This document shows positions 5,745-7,670 of a stretch of DNA of 7,670 nt, piece after piece. The stretch comes from Mucinivorans sp036648455 (lineage in GTDB: Bacteria; Bacteroidota; Bacteroidia; Bacteroidales; Rikenellaceae), in contig JAVXIH010000090.1 in assembly GCA_036648455.1 (NCBI GenBank), positions 1-7,670 on the forward strand, in the 5' to 3' direction. The notes below the pieces were generated by a model. It was given only the letters and a program-made list of their open reading frames with translations, was not told the DNA's origin and searched no databases. Position 1 is the stretch's first letter, and every line of letters begins with the position of its first letter. Position numbers and translations under genes: made by a program.

Positions 5745-7376
5745 TTATCGGCTTAACTTCGATTTTTGGTAAAGTTTATCCAATGTCGCCGCCACCGTTT
5801 CGTTCTCTATGTACTCATCATATTGAGTATAACGATCTACCATCCCGCTGGGCGTAATTTCGATAATCCGATCGGCAACGGTGCCAATAAATTCGTGGTC
5901 GTGAGAGGTCATCAGAATCACCCCCTTGAAATTGACCAACGTATTGTTGAAGGCCTGGATAGATTCCAAATCCAGGTGGTTGGTCGGCGAATCAAGAATC
6001 AAGGTATTACTACAATCAATCATCATCTTAGCAATCATACACCGCATCTTTTCGCCCCCCGAAAGCACATTCACGCGCTTGTAAATCTCCTCACCAGAAA
6101 ACAGCATTTTGCCCAAATAACCACGGATAAAAACCTCCGTCGTGTCGGACGAATATTGAGCCAACCAATCGAAAAGTGTCATATCATTATTGAAAAATGG
6201 CGCATTATTGAGTGGCAAATACGACTTTTTGATGGTCAAGCCCCACTCCACCATCCCCGTGTCCGGGGTGTCATTACCAGCCAAAATGTCGAGCAGCGCC
6301 GTCACCGCACGAGGATCACGCGACAGAAAAACCACCTTGTCGCCCTTCTCCACGGCAAACGAAACATTCGAGAAAAGCACCTCTCCATTGACCGTTTTAC
6401 TCAACCCATCAACGGCGACAACGCGATTACCAACTTCCCGCTCGGGGGTGAAAATTATACCCGGATACTTACGCATCGAAGGTTTGATCTCCTCCACATT
6501 CAACTTCTCGATCATCTTTTTGCGACTAGTAGTTTGCTTGCTCTTGGCCACATTGGCGCTGAAACGCTGAATAAATTCCAACAGTTCTTTCTTCTTTTCC
6601 TCGGCCTTTTTGTTCTGCTGACTTTGCTGACGAAGCGCCAACTGGCTCGAATGATACCAAAACGAGTAATTACCAGCGTAAATAGTGATGTTATTATAAT
6701 CAATATCAATGATGTGAGTCGAGATAGCATCCAGAAAGTGACGGTCGTGCGAGACCACCAATACCGTGTTTTCGTAAGTGGCCAGATAATTTTCAAGCCA
6801 AGCTATCGTATTGACATCCAGATCATTGGTAGGCTCGTCGAGCAGCAGATTGTCTGGTTTGCCAAACAGGGCTTGAGCCAGCAGCACCCTCACTTTTTGT
6901 TTCCCGCTGAGTTCTTTCATCAACACATAATGCAGATTTTCCTTCACCCCCAGCCCGCTGATCAGATTCGCGGCATCACTCTCGGCGTTCCACCCATCGA
7001 GCGAAGCGAATTTCTCCTCCAAGTCAGCCGCTTTCATCCCGTCAGCCTCCGTGAAGTCCGTTTTTTCGTATAGTGCGTTTTTCTCTTGAATAATGTTCCA
7101 AAGTGGGGCGTGACCCATCATCACCGTGTCAAGCACCGAACAATCATCATACACGTGGTGATCTTGTTGAAGAACCGAGAGTCGTTCACCCGCACCGAAG
7201 GCTATCGAGCCGCGTGTGGGGTCGAGTTCTCCACTGAGAATTTTCAGAAAAGTAGATTTGCCGGCACCGTTGGCACCGATCACGCCGTAGCAGTTACCAG
7301 GTGTAAATTTAAGGTTAACGTCCTTGAAGAGTACGCGTTTGCCGAATTGTAGTTCGAGATTAGCAACAGAAATCAT
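5745..7376 (-). CDS. YbiT-like ABC-F ATPase with a degenerate second nucleotide site
   Basis: A 543-residue soluble protein with two ABC ATPase domains and no membrane segment. ABC-F proteins act on ribosomes, in translation control or in protection from ribosome-targeting antibiotics. Domain 1 has Walker A GANGAGKST (34-42), Walker B with Glu181 in LLLDEPTND (177-185) and the switch His210, but its signature is LSGKQK (156-161). The linker (about 235-305) contains a lysine- and glutamine-rich coiled coil. In domain 2 the P-loop position reads LSRDPRAVTA (351-360) without any GKS/T, and Walker B reads LDSPTNHLD with Ser463 replacing the catalytic Glu, while the signature LSGGEK (438-443) and switch His492 are intact. 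Overall order and wording resemble E. coli YbiT (about 530 residues) rather than EttA, Uup or the antibiotic-resistance ARE types. Close Bacteroides relatives, as I recall them, share the altered second P-loop, so this is a lineage trait rather than decay. The cellular role is unknown. Confidence 0.9.
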   Translation of the reverse strand: MISVANLELQFGKRVLFKDVNLKFTPGNCYGVIGANGAGKSTFLKILSGELDPTRGSIAFGAGERLSVLQQDHHVYDDCSVLDTVMMGHAPLWNIIQEKNALYEKTDFTEADGMKAADLEEKFASLDGWNAESDAANLISGLGVKENLHYVLMKELSGKQKVRVLLAQALFGKPDNLLLDEPTNDLDVNTIAWLENYLATYENTVLVVSHDRHFLDAISTHIIDIDYNNITIYAGNYSFWYHSSQLALRQQSQQNKKAEEKKKELLEFIQRFSANVAKSKQTTSRKKMIEKLNVEEIKPSMRKYPGIIFTPEREVGNRVVAVDGLSKTVNGEVLFSNVSFAVEKGDKVVFLSRDPRAVTALLDILAGNDTPDTGMVEWGLTIKKSYLPLNNAPFFNNDMTLFDWLAQYSSDTTEVFIRGYLGKMLFSGEEIYKRVNVLSGGEKMRCMIAKMMIDCSNTLILDSPTNHLDLESIQAFNNTLVNFKGVILMTSHDHEFIGTVADRIIEITPSGMVDRYTQYDEYIENETVAATLDKLYQKSKLSR

Positions 7377-7596
7377 AGTATATAAAATAAATAATAATAG
7401 TCAAATAGGTGATTTGCAAGTGATTAGGAAAATATGTAGTATTTGGATAATGTGATAGTTGAGTGACGGTGGTTGCAGGTTTTTCGCCACTGCCATAAGG
7501 AGTCGCGTATTTTTTTGTGTAAATTATATTTCTATTCGTTTCAATTTTAGTTATTCACTGCAATCAAAAGGCGCGCGTGGGACACGAGCTTTTTGT

Positions 7597-7646
7597 TTGT
7601 TCTATTCTGGTTTTATTTCTTTTCTATCTTTTTTGTTCTATCCTGG
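7597..7646. repeat. Imperfect 14-bp direct repeat in a T-rich tract
   Basis: TTGTTCTATTCTGG (7597-7610) and TTGTTCTATCCTGG (7633-7646) differ at one base and start 36 bases apart. Both are preceded by a T-run and followed by G or T runs. The second copy runs into the hairpin at 7643-7664. Purpose unknown; candidates are a protein-binding site pair or part of a repeat continuing beyond the window. Confidence 0.5.
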
Positions 7647-7664
7647 GGGTTTATGTACCCCCAG
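7643..7664. repeat. Perfect 8-bp inverted repeat with C-run at window edge
   Basis: CTGGGGGT (7643-7650) pairs with ACCCCCAG (7657-7664) around the six-base loop TTATGT. Six C residues follow to the end of the window. The stem is very GC-rich for this region, but no U-run follows on either strand, so it does not look like a standard intrinsic terminator. It may belong to a feature cut by the window edge. Confidence 0.55.
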
Positions 7665-7670
7665 CCCCCC

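Larger units (their letters stand above)
7377..7670. other. Non-coding right-edge region upstream of the ABC-F gene
   Basis: No convincing gene is present: all three minus-strand frames entering from the right edge hit stops within about 20 codons. From 7587 to 7642 the plus strand is strongly T-rich with few A. Bases 7565-7594 contain a GC-rich imperfect hairpin (CGTG, GGA, CACG) flanked by A and T runs. Closer to the ABC-F gene the sequence is AT-rich. No exact -7 box is seen; TATTTG at 7402-7407 on the minus strand matches only the right part of the consensus, at a plausible distance from the ATG. The ABC-F promoter is therefore unassigned. Confidence 0.6.

Noticed and set aside
5766..7073. 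435-codon open frame on the plus strand, antisense to the ABC-F gene
   Set aside because: It is fully inside a well-supported gene, its product shows no recognisable domain or plausible composition, and long antisense frames arise when the sense strand avoids certain codons.
7401..7496. Possible 31-residue minus-strand peptide upstream of the ABC-F gene
   Set aside because: It starts with ATG, but there is no promoter box or other support, the length is within chance expectation, and the product has no recognisable feature.
7542..7549. TAAAATTG on the minus strand as a -7 box for the ABC-F gene
   Set aside because: It deviates from TAnnTTTG, lies about 165 bases from the start codon, and nearby TTG or TTTTG motifs are at the wrong spacing.
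7565..7594. Possible plus-strand terminator (GC-rich hairpin followed by TTTTT)
   Set aside because: The stem has several mismatches, the T-run is needed for pairing, and there is no plus-strand gene for it to serve.
1..7670. CRISPR array, tRNA, rRNA or a defence/secretion gene cluster
   Set aside because: I found no regularly spaced repeats, no tRNA-like or rRNA-like sequence, and all five genes belong to known housekeeping or transport families.

Overview
The window carries five protein-coding genes, all on the minus strand, separated by short AT-rich gaps. It looks like the chromosome of a member of the Bacteroidota, probably Bacteroidales. The evidence is: no purine-rich Shine-Dalgarno sequence before any start codon; two exact TAnnTTTG-type -7 boxes (TACCTTTG) upstream of genes; a short, about 650-residue GyrB without the proteobacterial insertion; a single-chain GGDDT/PKTIDND phosphofructokinase; and a lipoprotein signal of the usual form. 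The genus cannot be determined from this sequence.

In transcription order (right to left): a 294-base non-coding stretch at the right edge with repeats and a hairpin (7377-7670); a YbiT-like ABC-F ATPase (5745-7376); gyrB with its own -7 box (3731-5674); a 156-base spacer holding a strong minus-strand RNA hairpin and a repeat-like motif (3575-3730); a cation diffusion facilitator transporter (2564-3574); a spacer with a -7 box; a XylF-like periplasmic sugar-binding lipoprotein (1432-2457); a PPi-type phosphofructokinase only 26 bases downstream of it (182-1405); a strong intrinsic terminator (129-168); and a 120-base nested imperfect palindrome at the left edge (1-121).

The binding-protein and phosphofructokinase genes look like a two-gene transcription unit, with a promoter near 2490-2497 and a terminator at 129-168. 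The other three genes are housekeeping or general physiology: DNA supercoiling, translation-associated ABC-F function and metal efflux. They do not form an obvious pathway together.

I see no convincing new multi-gene system. The points most worth a second look are the palindromic element and its related motif after gyrB, the strand-specific hairpin upstream of the transporter, the orphan XylF-like lipoprotein with altered ligand residues, and the coherent one-live/one-dead ATP-site layout of the ABC-F protein.
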